The notes: generated by a model not told the origin, from the sequence alone. Shown: positions 33,183-42,529, counted from the first letter of the stretch. The stretch is DNA of 64,000 nt from UM-FILTER-33-9 sp964530235 (GCA_964530235.1 CAZGYB010000006.1:7332-71331), one strand, 5' to 3'. A program made the numbers and translations.

Positions 33183-33527
33183 TTATCGAGACGCAGAAGA
33201 TCCACTCGATGCAAGTCTTGCAAGGCGGACTTTATGATCCTCAACCATATCTCTCATCCCGCCGATCATCACTACTTCTTCCCGGAGCGATTTTATTTCA
33301 AATAGAATCGCATCTTTAAATAGAACGATTTCGTTTTTCAAATCAGATGTTATCTCTGTTTTTATTTCATTTTTAATTTCTGTCATAAACCGCAACAGTT
33401 CCCTTATTGTAATGGACAAATCTTCTTTTGTTGCATACCTGGCAAGTTCTTTCTTTAGTTCTTTTTTAAGATCTTGTTTTGTCACAAACGTTTTTTTTAA
33501 TTTTGTTATATCTGCGTCGGTTATCAT
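33183..33527 (-). CDS. coiled-coil protein of unknown function
   Basis: From ATG 33527 this is a 114-aa protein (an earlier start would add 9 residues). It begins MITDADITKLKKTFVTKQDL and is almost entirely charged heptad-like helix, with Lys/Glu-rich stretches from about residue 15 to 90 and a short Ser-rich tail. No enzyme motif is present. Small coiled-coil proteins with this opening recur in Microgenomates genomes as hypotheticals; that is recollection, not a search result. Function unknown. Confidence 0.6.
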   Translation of the reverse strand: MITDADITKLKKTFVTKQDLKKELKKELARYATKEDLSITIRELLRFMTEIKNEIKTEITSDLKNEIVLFKDAILFEIKSLREEVVMIGGMRDMVEDHKVRLARLASSGSSASR

Positions 33528-33630
33528 GGTTTGTTTATTTAAACAAAAAATCAATAATGAATCAATAATAAAACAAGTTAAACTATTTGTCAGTCGTTTA
33601 TATGCTACACAACAGCAAATTTAGACAGTT

Positions 33631-34659
33631 CTACAAACTCATTCGTGGCATTCTGTCCAATTCTTCGATATTTTCAACAAACAGATTTTTTTTTGCTTTA
33701 TAGTAAGCAACAATACCGATCATTACCGCGTTATCACCGCTCAAATAGGAGTATGGAGGAAAAATAATTGAACCGTGGTACAAACGGACCATTTTCCGCA
33801 AGAGAAAACGAAGTCGCTGGTTGGCCATAACTCCTCCGCCCGCAACAACACGATTCGTTCCTGTTTGGGTAATCGCATACCCGGTTTTAGCAACAATTGT
33901 TTCAAACACTGCCTCTTGGTATGAACTGGCAATTTCTCTCAGTTGTTTAACAATTTCCTGTTCGGTTTTTTTCTGAAGAAAATAATACAGCGATGTTTTC
34001 AGACCGGAAAAAGAAAACCGGAGATCATTGCTTTGAATCATCGGACGGGGAAACCTAAAAAATTCTCGATGAGAGACCTCTTCGGAAAGCCGTTCAATTA
34101 CCGGCCCGGCCGGATAGCCGAGTCCAAGCAGCTTCCCCGCCTTATCAAGCGCCTCACCGGCAGCATCATCAATAGTTTTACCAATGACTTCATAGTCTAA
34201 ATGGTCTTTGAGTAAAACCAATTCAGTATGTCCACCTGACACAACAAGAGCCAGAAGAGGATATGAGATATCCCGTTTGGGATTTCCATTTTTGTTCTGC
34301 ACGAATGCGGAGTAGATATGGCCTTCGAGGTGATTTACCGCAATCAGTTTTTTGCTGTACTGTTTTGTGAGTTCCTTTGCTTTGCGGATTCCCACTTCAA
34401 GAGCGATTGCCAAACCCGGCCCTTGTGTAACCGCAACCGCAGAAATATCATCCATCGTCATCCTTGCCTTTTTCAGACATGTCTCAATAACTCCATCAAT
34501 CCGCTCTTCGTGCGCTCGTTTTGCAACTGTCGGAAAAATACCCCCCCACTTTTCATGGAGCACAATCTGAGAAAAAACAACATTAGAAAGAACCCGTCTT
34601 CCCGCAGTTATTGCACACGACGTTTCATCCGCTGATGTATCTATCGATAGAATTATCAT
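33631..34659 (-). CDS. tsaD: tRNA N6-threonylcarbamoyladenosine transferase TsaD
   Basis: A 342-aa ASKHA-fold enzyme that moves the threonylcarbamoyl group onto A37 of tRNAs reading ANN codons. The metal-binding HxxxH is in AVNHLEGHIYSAF. The nucleotide-binding parts LALVVSGGHTELVLL and VVAGGGVMANQRLR are intact. It overlaps the upstream Sua5-TsaE fusion by 4 bp, so two adjacent genes supply three of the four bacterial t6A components. TsaB is not in this window. Confidence 0.95.
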   Translation of the reverse strand: MIILSIDTSADETSCAITAGRRVLSNVVFSQIVLHEKWGGIFPTVAKRAHEERIDGVIETCLKKARMTMDDISAVAVTQGPGLAIALEVGIRKAKELTKQYSKKLIAVNHLEGHIYSAFVQNKNGNPKRDISYPLLALVVSGGHTELVLLKDHLDYEVIGKTIDDAAGEALDKAGKLLGLGYPAGPVIERLSEEVSHREFFRFPRPMIQSNDLRFSFSGLKTSLYYFLQKKTEQEIVKQLREIASSYQEAVFETIVAKTGYAITQTGTNRVVAGGGVMANQRLRFLLRKMVRLYHGSIIFPPYSYLSGDNAVMIGIVAYYKAKKNLFVENIEELDRMPRMSL

Positions 34660-35720
34660 TTCACATACTGCTCAATAGTAATGGAACGTTTTGACTCACC
34701 CTTATACTGAATATGGACAATAACAATATCCGCTTTTTGCTTCAAACGATTTAGTAAAACCCCTGACTTTTCACCCCATTCGAAACAAAGAAAAATACCT
34801 GGTTGAAAATACCTTTCGAGCGCTAAGTGATCAAACTCTTCCTGCTCTTCAACATTGTATAAATCGCAATGGATAAACGTTTCAATGAATCTGCTTTTTG
34901 TTTTATACTCGTAATAAATTACATAGGTCGGTGAAACAATATCTGTAACAGCAACTGCTTCACCCAGTCCTTTTGCAAATATGGTTTTCCCAACACCCAT
35001 CTCTCCCTGTAATATTACAACGATTGGTTTGGCAGATTTTTGTTTGAGCAGATCACTCATCAGGTCTTGAGCATATTGTTTTGTTGCCATTTCAGAGTCG
35101 CTCGTAAATACACGGTTTGAGTTAAAATGCAGATCACCCTTCCGAATAGTTTTAATATCCGATGTTGAAAAATCCAACACAGTGGATGGTTTGTTTTTTG
35201 GTAGCGCCCCTGCATCTACGACCAAATCCAAGTAGCGTAGTTTTTTTTGAGGAACTGTTTTAAAAAACGAAGAGATAGAATAAAACGGCGGTTGGCCTGA
35301 TATATTTGCAGACGTTGCTGTGACAGGAGATTTATACACACTCATCAAACTGTTCAAAGGCTGAAACAGAGGAATCCGGACTCCTAAGGTTTTTCGTTCT
35401 GATTCAAGAAGTAACGAAGTATTCTGTTTTGAGGGTAGTACAATCGTATACGGTCCCGGAAGCAAGGTCTGAAGCGTTTTTTCCTGTGAAGAAGACAGAG
35501 CGACAAGCTGCTTCATCATGGAAAAATCTGAAACAAAAACTGAAATTGGTTTCCCTTTCGGTCTGCTCTTAAACTTCAGTAAACGAGTAATCGCTTCGTT
35601 ATTATTTGCATCACAGAGGAGACCGTACACGGTATCTGAAGGAAACACTACCAAACCTCCTTTTTTCAAGGTTTTCACTGTACCTGTTACACTATTTTTA
35701 TCAAAAGGAATAATCTGCAT
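34656..35720 (-). CDS. fused Sua5/TsaC and TsaE protein for t6A synthesis
   Basis: From the ATG at 35720 this is a 354-aa protein with two joined domains. Residues 1-195 are a YrdC/Sua5 threonylcarbamoyl-AMP synthase: GGLVVFPSDTVYGLLCDA, KFKSRPKGKPISVF, ATSANISG. Residues about 215-354 are TsaE, the ATPase partner of TsaD, with Walker A LQGEMGVGKTIFAKG (about 236-250), SPTYVIYYEY, HCDLYN, and FEWGEK. The GDL at the end of the first part links the two. An in-frame start at 35780 would run into the ftsH start region and is not used. The fusion brings two steps of one pathway together. Confidence 0.9.
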   Translation of the reverse strand: MQIIPFDKNSVTGTVKTLKKGGLVVFPSDTVYGLLCDANNNEAITRLLKFKSRPKGKPISVFVSDFSMMKQLVALSSSQEKTLQTLLPGPYTIVLPSKQNTSLLLESERKTLGVRIPLFQPLNSLMSVYKSPVTATSANISGQPPFYSISSFFKTVPQKKLRYLDLVVDAGALPKNKPSTVLDFSTSDIKTIRKGDLHFNSNRVFTSDSEMATKQYAQDLMSDLLKQKSAKPIVVILQGEMGVGKTIFAKGLGEAVAVTDIVSPTYVIYYEYKTKSRFIETFIHCDLYNVEEQEEFDHLALERYFQPGIFLCFEWGEKSGVLLNRLKQKADIVIVHIQYKGESKRSITIEQYVK

Positions 35721-35750
35721 AGTTCTATCCGCAATTTTATCAAAATCTGC

Positions 35751-35756
35751 TACAAT
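35751..35756 (+). promoter_or_regulatory. -10 box of ftsH
   Basis: TACAAT ends 7 nt before the ATG of ftsH at 35764, in a 43-bp divergent gap shared with the Sua5-TsaE gene. No strong -35 was recognised. The spacing implies a leaderless transcript. Confidence 0.35.
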
Positions 35757-35763
35757 AAAGCCT

Positions 35764-37620
35764 ATGAAAAAACCAATCAAAAAAACAGCCCAGTTTCAAA
35801 TTAACTTCGATCTTAAGAATATTTTTATTATTTTTTTTGTCATTGTTTTTCTCGTCTATGGATTCAACTCAATTACAAAGGAGATGGGACAGATTGAACC
35901 GGAAAAGTCTATAACTGCAGTTATAGCAGATATAAAAAACAATAAAGTTAAAAAGGTTGAAGTTATAGACAATAAACTTTTTACCTATTACAAGGACGAT
36001 AAAATTGCAGTTAGCTACAAGGAATCGAGCGACAGTTTTCTTAAAACGCTCCGTGACTCAGGTATCACTTCGGATAATGGAGTACAGATAATTGTCAAAG
36101 ACACACAGGGAGCATCCATGATCGCTAATATTTTATGGAATATCGTTCCGACAATTTTAATGGTCGCTTTTTTTATATTTTTGTTTCGCCAGGCTCGTGG
36201 AGCACAGGATTCAGTATTTTCCTTTGGCCAGTCGCGGGCAAAACGGTTCAACAAAGACCTCCCAAAAACAACCTTTGCGGATGTTGCGGGGGTTGACGAG
36301 GCAAAAAAAGAGCTTGAAGAGGTTGTTGATTTTCTGAAGCAACCGGAAAAATACAAAAAACTGGGTGCGAGAACACCAAAGGGTGTCATTCTTGTTGGCC
36401 CTGCCGGGTGCGGAAAAACTCTTCTAGCAAAAGCAGTGGCAGGAGAAGCGAATGTCCCGTTTTTTTCTATAGCCGGATCTGAGTTTATGGAAATGCTTGT
36501 TGGAATAGGCGCAGCACGGGTAAGAGATCTTTTCGCAACCGCCAAAAAAAATGCTCCGGCCATTATTTTTATCGATGAAATCGACGCTATTGGACGGGCT
36601 CGCTCTGTCGGTGCAATGCCTTCGCATGATGAACGCGAACAAACATTGAATCAGATTCTCGTAGAAATGGACGGTTTCAATCCGACAGAACAGGTTGTTG
36701 TCATTGCTGCAACAAACCGAGGCGATCTGCTCGATACCGCCCTTCTGCGACCCGGCAGATTTGACAGACGGATTATGGTCGACTATCCGGATCTGGAAGG
36801 AAGAAAGGCGATTATCCGCATACACGCCAAAGGAAAACCGTTTGCAAAAGCAGTTGACTGGGAAAAGGTGGCAAAACGCACCGTTGGTTTTTCCGGTGCG
36901 GACCTTGAAAATATGCTGAATGAAGCTGCTATTTATGCTGCACGGCATGCAAAGTTAGAAATATCTATGGAGGATATTGAAGAAGCTGCAACCAAGGTAA
37001 AACTGGGACCCGCGAAAAAAAGAATTCAATCGGATCTGGATAAAAAACTTACCGCATACCATGAAGCGGGACATGCGATTGTCAGTCACTTTTTGTCTCA
37101 TACCGATCCTGTTCACCGTATCTCAATTGTTTCACGGGGCATGGCACTCGGTTACACACTGATCCCTCCTGCACAGGATAAACTCCATGAAACCAAAAGT
37201 CACTTGATCGAACGCATGGCAGTCATGATGGGTGGACGCGCTGCCGAACAAACGGTATTCAACGAAATCACCACCGGAGCAGCAAACGACTTTGATCAAG
37301 CAACCCGTATTGCAAAAGCTATGGTTGTGGAGTATGGTATGAGTCCACTTGGCCCCATTAATTTCGGCCCAACCATGGATATCACCGAATGGGGAAAATC
37401 ATATTATGAACAAAACTCGGTTTCGCAGGAAACGCTATCCCTGATAGATACAGAAGTAAAAAAGCTACTCGATACTGCGCTTGCCAAGGCGGTCCAGACA
37501 CTGAATGAAAAAAGAGAACTTCTTGACAAAGTTGCCAGCGAACTGCTGACCAAAGAAAGCCTGGACGGAGACGAGTTCGAACAGTTAGTCGGAGAAAAGA
37601 AAAAAAAACCAACGTTGTAA
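35764..37620 (+). CDS. ftsH: ATP-dependent zinc metalloprotease FtsH
   Basis: From the ATG at 35764 this is a 618-aa membrane AAA+ protease. A first transmembrane helix (about residues 18-33), a short external domain, and a second helix near residue 125-142 precede the ATPase with Walker A VGPAGCGKT (about 210; Cys in place of the common Thr), Walker B IIFIDEIDAIG and the second-region homology ATNRGDLLDTALLRPGRFDRR. The zinc site HEAGH lies near residue 433. The longer frame from 35518 has no family support and overlaps the divergent gene. Confidence 0.96.
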   Translation: MKKPIKKTAQFQINFDLKNIFIIFFVIVFLVYGFNSITKEMGQIEPEKSITAVIADIKNNKVKKVEVIDNKLFTYYKDDKIAVSYKESSDSFLKTLRDSGITSDNGVQIIVKDTQGASMIANILWNIVPTILMVAFFIFLFRQARGAQDSVFSFGQSRAKRFNKDLPKTTFADVAGVDEAKKELEEVVDFLKQPEKYKKLGARTPKGVILVGPAGCGKTLLAKAVAGEANVPFFSIAGSEFMEMLVGIGAARVRDLFATAKKNAPAIIFIDEIDAIGRARSVGAMPSHDEREQTLNQILVEMDGFNPTEQVVVIAATNRGDLLDTALLRPGRFDRRIMVDYPDLEGRKAIIRIHAKGKPFAKAVDWEKVAKRTVGFSGADLENMLNEAAIYAARHAKLEISMEDIEEAATKVKLGPAKKRIQSDLDKKLTAYHEAGHAIVSHFLSHTDPVHRISIVSRGMALGYTLIPPAQDKLHETKSHLIERMAVMMGGRAAEQTVFNEITTGAANDFDQATRIAKAMVVEYGMSPLGPINFGPTMDITEWGKSYYEQNSVSQETLSLIDTEVKKLLDTALAKAVQTLNEKRELLDKVASELLTKESLDGDEFEQLVGEKKKKPTL

Positions 37621-37633
37621 TTTAAGGTTTTTC

Positions 37634-38557
37634 ATGCGTAAATTACTCCTTATCGATGGAAATGCCCTCATGCACCGAGCGTTTCACGCGCTCCCACCCT
37701 TTAAAACGTCTTCAGGCGTTTCAACCAATATTGTGTATGGTTTTTTCTCCGTCCTTCACAAATCGGTTACAGACTACCAACCGACTCATTTAGCAGTCTG
37801 CTTTGATACACCTGCAAAAACATTCAGAAACGACCTGTATGATCTGTACCAGGCACAGCGTCCTAAAGTTGATGATGACTTTATATCTCAGATTCCCCTT
37901 GTAAAAGAAGCGGTTCAAAGTGCTCAAATCCTGCAAATGGAAAAGGATGGGTTTGAAGCTGACGACCTTATCGGAACAAGTGCCAGACGGTTCCCAGACC
38001 AGGTTCTTATTTTAACCGGCGACAAAGATATAATGCAACTGGTTGATCAACGGACATTTGTTATTTCCCCTCAGATCGGTTATGCAAAATCACAGCTATT
38101 CACCAAAGAAGAGGTATGGAATAAACTCCATGTGTTTCCTGAACAGATTCCCGATTATAAAGCGCTTGCGGGCGATCCCTCCGATAACTACCCCGGCGCA
38201 AAGGGTATCGGACCGAAAACAGCCCAAAACCTTATAGAAGAATTCCATACGGTTGAAAATCTGTACGAAAAAATCCATCAGGTTAAAAACAAACGCATGC
38301 AAACACAGCTTATGGAATCAAAGAAAAATGTACTTCTCGCAAAAAAACTCGCAGTTATTGTAACTGATGTATCATTGCCCGCAGATCCGGAATCGGGATT
38401 GTTTACCTGGTTTCATGAGGACTTAAACCGCTCTTTGCTCAAACTTGAAATGTATTCGCTTTCCAAACGGCTTTTTGAAAAAAGAAAGAAAACTATCGCC
38501 CGTCAACCACAAATAGCGGAGCCTGATATAAAACCCCAGTTAGAACTTTTTTCATAA
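37634..38557 (+). CDS. 5'-3' exonuclease (Pol I N-terminal-like, H3TH)
   Basis: A 307-aa protein matching the 5'-nuclease domain of DNA polymerase I, standing alone without a polymerase domain. Metal-ligand segments are LLLIDGNALMHRAFHAL, LAVCFDTPAKTFRND, DGFEADDLIGTSAR and LTGDKDIMQLV. The H3TH DNA-binding part is GDPSDNYPGAKGIGPKTAQNLI. It probably removes RNA primers and flaps. It lies 13 bp after ftsH. The call is secure; a separate Pol I may carry its own copy elsewhere. Confidence 0.9.
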   Translation: MRKLLLIDGNALMHRAFHALPPFKTSSGVSTNIVYGFFSVLHKSVTDYQPTHLAVCFDTPAKTFRNDLYDLYQAQRPKVDDDFISQIPLVKEAVQSAQILQMEKDGFEADDLIGTSARRFPDQVLILTGDKDIMQLVDQRTFVISPQIGYAKSQLFTKEEVWNKLHVFPEQIPDYKALAGDPSDNYPGAKGIGPKTAQNLIEEFHTVENLYEKIHQVKNKRMQTQLMESKKNVLLAKKLAVIVTDVSLPADPESGLFTWFHEDLNRSLLKLEMYSLSKRLFEKRKKTIARQPQIAEPDIKPQLELFS

Positions 38558-38560
38558 TCA

Positions 38561-38950
38561 ATGTTTATTATCACCCCTGACCTAAAACAAAATATTTTCT
38601 ACACACTCTATTTTACCGTGAGCCACAACCTGCCTGTTTTTTTATATGGATCGGGCATTTTTTACGCGGTAATCCACTCGCTGATCAGACCATCCCGAGC
38701 TTCGGTACTCCTTTTACTCGGCTTTATCCTCCTCTTATTCGCTTACGAATATGACAAACATATCGTCCACTCGCTTCGCGAACAAACCATAAACGCCCTC
38801 ATTACCATTCAGGAACATAATAAAGTGCGCAGAATCATTAATATCCTTACCCTCAAGGCAATCCCTGTGCTTACTCCCCTTTTGGGATGGTTTATGGTTT
38901 TAACCGGTATTTACTTGCTCTTTATCCGTATAAAATTGAAACGTAGGTAA
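38561..38950 (+). CDS. small integral membrane protein, unknown
   Basis: A 129-aa protein with three hydrophobic segments (about residues 14-34, 46-60 and 92-121) and a basic C-terminus (RIKLKRR). A charged helix with several His lies between the second and third segments. No family recognised. It starts 3 bp after the exonuclease stop and is probably co-transcribed with it. Function unknown. Confidence 0.6.
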   Translation: MFIITPDLKQNIFYTLYFTVSHNLPVFLYGSGIFYAVIHSLIRPSRASVLLLLGFILLLFAYEYDKHIVHSLREQTINALITIQEHNKVRRIINILTLKAIPVLTPLLGWFMVLTGIYLLFIRIKLKRR

Positions 38951-38974
38951 TAACATTCGGTGTATACTGAGTGA

Positions 38975-39529
38975 ATGCGTGTCTTTCTTCGTTTTTTCTA
39001 TTTTGGTATCGTGCTTATCTGTATAATGGGTGCAGTTTTCTGGATACAGTTTTTTCCAAAAGAACAGAAACAAATACCCCAGAATCAAATAACTTCTCGC
39101 CAATCGAAAGAAACAGTAAAGGTAATACGGGTTATCGACGGAGATACGATAGAAATCGAAGGTGGCAAAATAGTCAGATATATCGGTATTGATACACCGG
39201 AAACAAAACATCCGGTAAAAGGGATTGAATGTTTTGGCAAAGAAGCAAGCAACTTCAATAAAAATCTTGTTGAAAAAAAATACATCCGTATGCAGAAAGA
39301 TGTATCAGAAACTGATGTCTATAAAAGACTGCTTAGATATGTGTGGCTTATTGATTCCCCCACTGCAACGCAAGATGGAATATTTGTAAATGATTATTTG
39401 GTGCGAGAAGGATACGCGTATGCTTCTGCATTCCCTCCTGATGTAAAATACAGTGAGGAGTTTATTCGTGCAGGACAAGAAGCAAGAGAAAAAAAGAAAG
39501 GGCTCTGGAGTATTTGCTCTAACAATTGA
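38975..39529 (+). CDS. thermonuclease (SNase) family protein, membrane-anchored or secreted
   Basis: A 184-aa protein with one N-terminal hydrophobic segment (about residues 5-25) followed by an SNase domain. The Ca-binding and catalytic residues appear in VIRVIDGDTIEIEGG (Asp residues), VRYIGIDTPET (Arg and Asp), the CFGKEASNF segment, and YKRLLRYVW (catalytic Arg). LVREGYAYA and AREKKKGLWSIC close the domain. It probably cleaves extracellular DNA or RNA, possibly for nucleotide uptake in an organism with few biosynthetic genes; that use is inferred. A TATACT box ends 6 nt before the ATG. Confidence 0.88.
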   Translation: MRVFLRFFYFGIVLICIMGAVFWIQFFPKEQKQIPQNQITSRQSKETVKVIRVIDGDTIEIEGGKIVRYIGIDTPETKHPVKGIECFGKEASNFNKNLVEKKYIRMQKDVSETDVYKRLLRYVWLIDSPTATQDGIFVNDYLVREGYAYASAFPPDVKYSEEFIRAGQEAREKKKGLWSICSNN

Positions 39530-39967
39530 TTACGCTTTTCGTTTCACAAGTCTATAAACCGGTACGATTTCTCGTATTTCGCCATCCTCCCCTTCAATAA
39601 TATTGGTTCCGGAAACTCTCTGATACTCTTCCAGGTAACCGGATAAAGACTCCTGCAAATCTTTTACTTCGCTTTTCAGTTCATTGATTTTTGCGGTAAG
39701 CGCTTCAACTGCCGGTTGTTTGACAATCCGCTGTTTCACCGCATTTCGCTCTCGTGTTGTTTCCTTGACTTTTTCCGATTTCTCATGAAACTCAGAATCA
39801 TTCTCAAACGCGTCCTTATACATGGAAGACTGAAGTTTAAGAGAGTCTTTCACTTTTTCGATGTCTGCAACATACCGGTTGATAAGAGCGCTTAGCTCAA
39901 TCATGCTCATCGATCCGGTAACTCCCTCGATTTTTTTAGGTGAAACAGTGTCTTGATTAGTATCCAT
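39530..39967 (-). CDS. coiled-coil protein of unknown function, 145 aa
   Basis: A charged helical protein with no signal peptide or membrane segment. Residues about 30-115 are heptad-like (Lys/Glu-rich), followed by a short C-terminal part NIIEGEDGEIREIVPVYRLV that looks like a small beta unit. No domain is recognised. The stop adjoins that of the convergent SNase gene. It lies 21 bp downstream of the AsnB-like gene and is probably in its transcript. Confidence 0.5.
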   Translation of the reverse strand: MDTNQDTVSPKKIEGVTGSMSMIELSALINRYVADIEKVKDSLKLQSSMYKDAFENDSEFHEKSEKVKETTRERNAVKQRIVKQPAVEALTAKINELKSEVKDLQESLSGYLEEYQRVSGTNIIEGEDGEIREIVPVYRLVKRKA

Positions 39968-39988
39968 AACGTTTAACTATACAGGACC

Positions 39989-40750
39989 TTATTCAGTAAT
40001 TGCAACCGCATATTTTTGTAAAACAGCTTGAATCCCAGTAGAGTACTGGAATGCTTTTTTTGGCCGGTTTACAATCTGTTCGGGTAAGTTGTATTGTTTT
40101 GCGAGCGCTCTCAATAAATACTTTTCAATACCACCCTTTAATTTGAAACCCGAAGGAAGACGGACTGCAAAATCAATTACATCCTGCTCCAGAAACGGGT
40201 TAATCAACGTTAGCCCGAAATACTTTGCCATTGCATTATCTCTTTTTTTATCAATTTCGAGCAATGTGAGATCTTTTTTTATTTCACTATTCATATCGGT
40301 TGCTGATTTATATTTATGATATCCACCAAACAGTACATCCGGCCCCTGCCCGGTAAATACATGGCTTATTCCCATTTCCTTTATACTTTGAAACACAAAA
40401 AAATATGCGGATGCGAGAGAAATCTGCATCAGTGTTAACGGAATTCCCTTGTCAAATAATAATCTCTTTACTATGGGGATAGAGTTCATCACGATTTTTG
40501 CTTCTAGATCAACCCATGTAAAAGGAACTGAAAGAAAACCGCTCATAATTTTTACATACGGCAGATCTTTGGTTTTTGCAGTACCCATAGAAACAACGGT
40601 ATACCGCTTGAAATAGCGGGATACGAAAAAACTAACAAGTGATGAATCGATCCCGCCCGAAAGTAACACTGCGGGATTTTGGACATTTTGGGAATATGTT
40701 TCAAAATGCTTTGATAGAATAGAATTCAGCTGTTTTCTATAGGAATACAT
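39989..40750 (-). CDS. stand-alone asparagine synthetase-like PP-loop domain
   Basis: A 253-aa protein corresponding only to the C-terminal synthetase domain of AsnB, with no N-terminal glutaminase. The ATP pyrophosphate loop is SGGIDSS (residues 31-37). FTGQGPDVLFGGYHKY and LTLINPFLEQDVIDFAVRLP match the later active-site segments, and KYLLRALAKQYNLP is the typical end. Such domains adenylate a carboxylate and amidate it with ammonia. The start codon touches that of elp3 on the other strand with no intervening base. The substrate could be aspartate, but the pairing with Elp3 suggests a tRNA modification role as an alternative. Confidence 0.75.
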   Translation of the reverse strand: MYSYRKQLNSILSKHFETYSQNVQNPAVLLSGGIDSSLVSFFVSRYFKRYTVVSMGTAKTKDLPYVKIMSGFLSVPFTWVDLEAKIVMNSIPIVKRLLFDKGIPLTLMQISLASAYFFVFQSIKEMGISHVFTGQGPDVLFGGYHKYKSATDMNSEIKKDLTLLEIDKKRDNAMAKYFGLTLINPFLEQDVIDFAVRLPSGFKLKGGIEKYLLRALAKQYNLPEQIVNRPKKAFQYSTGIQAVLQKYAVAITE

Positions 40751-42460
40751 ATGATATTATATCAATCCAAATCCTATTACCCGAAAAACTTTCCGATACA
40801 CCTTGAGTCTTCGCTCCTGCATCTTCTAGATTACTTGCAACAAAACATTCAGACGCTTGATTCTTCAAAAAAGCTTAAAAAACACATCCATCTGTATCTG
40901 AAACAACATTATGACAATCTTTTCACTTCAATAGTCCCTTCCAACTGGTGGCTAAACTATGTGCTTGAACGGCATCGTAATCGTTTTTCTCCATCGTTTG
41001 TCCGTCAGATCAAACCGTTTCTCACCAAAACAAAAACACGGTCGCTTTCCGGAATTGTTCCGCTTTCCTTATTTACAAAGGGTGTCGGCTGTCCATTCAA
41101 CTGTGCATATTGTCCTACCGAACCCGGAATGCCGAAAAGCTACCTATCCGATGAACCCGCAGTCATGCGCGCGGTTCGAAATGGATTCAATCCGGGCAAA
41201 CAAACAGAAAGTAGACTTATTATGCTCTATCTTTCCAATCACCCAATCGACAAAGTCGAGATTATAATTAAAGGCGGAACTTTTTCTTTTTACACCCGAA
41301 GATACCGAACTAAATTTATTTCCGCAGTTTTTGCTGCCTGTAACTCGAACATTAAAAATAGTGTCGCTTCGGGAAAAACACCGGCGACTAAAATACTCTC
41401 ACTTCAAACTGAACAAAACACAAACGAAAACGCAAAATCACGGATTGTTGGAATTAATATTGAAACTCGTCCGGATTATCTTGACCGATCGGAGCTTGGT
41501 TTCCTTCGAAAACTCGGGGTAACCCATGTTGAAATCGGTGTTCAGATACTGAATGATGAAATGTATCGAATGATTCACCGAGGTCATACTGTTCAAAGCG
41601 TCGTTAACGCAACCCGTTTGCTGAAAGACGCAGGATTCAAGGTCGGATACCATCTCATGCTCAATCTCCCCGGAAGCAACCCACAAAAAGACTTAAAACT
41701 TTTAAAGCTTGCTTTTGAAAATACAGATTTCAGGCCAGACCACCTTAAACTGTATCCCACAGCTATAACGCCGTACACTGATATAAAAAAATGGTATGAA
41801 AACGGAACATACCGGCCATATCCGCTTCATGAAATGTCCAATGTGATTGCTGTTTTTAAGTCCGAGTCTATCCCCGTCTGGACAAGAATAGGCCGATTAA
41901 CCCGTGACATCACCTCAACTATGATGGAACACAACCCGTTCCCCCCCAATCTCAGAGAAATTGTCCAGAAGACGATGAAGGAAAAAAATATGCACTGCAG
42001 ATGCATCCGCTGCAGGGAAATAAAAAATCATACGGTTACCGGAAAACCTCAGCTCCGAATTATTTCCTACCGTGCAAGCCAGGGTACTGAATTTTTTCTT
42101 GAATATATTGATAAAAAAGAACACTCTCTTGGTTTTTTAAGATTGAGACTTCCTTCATACCTTTTTGATAAAAAGGAAAAACCTCTTTACTCCTGCCTTA
42201 AAAACTCCGCCATAATACGGGAACTTCATATTTACGGTCAGGCAACTGAAATTGGAGCACGGAACAAAAAACATATTCAGCACCGAGACTTAGGAAAAAA
42301 ACTACTTATGCAAGCGGAGAAAATTGCACGTGCAAACAGAATTCACAAAATTGCTGTCATTGCGGGTATAGGAACCCGGCCGTATTACCGCAAGTTTGGT
42401 TTTTCCCTTCATCAAACCTACATGGTTAAATCTTTAACCCTCGAGGTTAAACGTGCCTGA
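40751..42460 (+). CDS. elp3: Elp3-like tRNA uridine-34 carboxymethyl-forming enzyme (radical SAM-GNAT)
   Basis: A 569-aa protein with a radical SAM domain (cluster Cys C114, C118 and C121 in GCPFNCAYC), the family segment IIIKGGTFSFY, GINIETRPDYLD and VEIGVQ, a Cys-rich linker CRCIRCREI, and a C-terminal GNAT domain ending in IGTRPYYRKFGFSLHQTYMVKSL. Elp3 uses acetyl-CoA and SAM to make cm5U at tRNA position 34. It is common in archaea and eukaryotes and sporadic in bacteria. It is divergent from the AsnB-like gene with zero spacing, so its promoter must lie inside that gene. Confidence 0.92.
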   Translation: MILYQSKSYYPKNFPIHLESSLLHLLDYLQQNIQTLDSSKKLKKHIHLYLKQHYDNLFTSIVPSNWWLNYVLERHRNRFSPSFVRQIKPFLTKTKTRSLSGIVPLSLFTKGVGCPFNCAYCPTEPGMPKSYLSDEPAVMRAVRNGFNPGKQTESRLIMLYLSNHPIDKVEIIIKGGTFSFYTRRYRTKFISAVFAACNSNIKNSVASGKTPATKILSLQTEQNTNENAKSRIVGINIETRPDYLDRSELGFLRKLGVTHVEIGVQILNDEMYRMIHRGHTVQSVVNATRLLKDAGFKVGYHLMLNLPGSNPQKDLKLLKLAFENTDFRPDHLKLYPTAITPYTDIKKWYENGTYRPYPLHEMSNVIAVFKSESIPVWTRIGRLTRDITSTMMEHNPFPPNLREIVQKTMKEKNMHCRCIRCREIKNHTVTGKPQLRIISYRASQGTEFFLEYIDKKEHSLGFLRLRLPSYLFDKKEKPLYSCLKNSAIIRELHIYGQATEIGARNKKHIQHRDLGKKLLMQAEKIARANRIHKIAVIAGIGTRPYYRKFGFSLHQTYMVKSLTLEVKRA

Positions 42461-42529
42461 ACACTGGGTTGAAACTTATTTTATGGTTGAGATAACAATA
42501 AAAAATTGAGGGGAATTTGGTTGTTATTA

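Noticed and set aside
35518..35763. Longer ftsH N-terminus from 35518
   Set aside because: This part runs antisense through the Sua5-TsaE gene, has no FtsH similarity, and precedes the likely -10 box.
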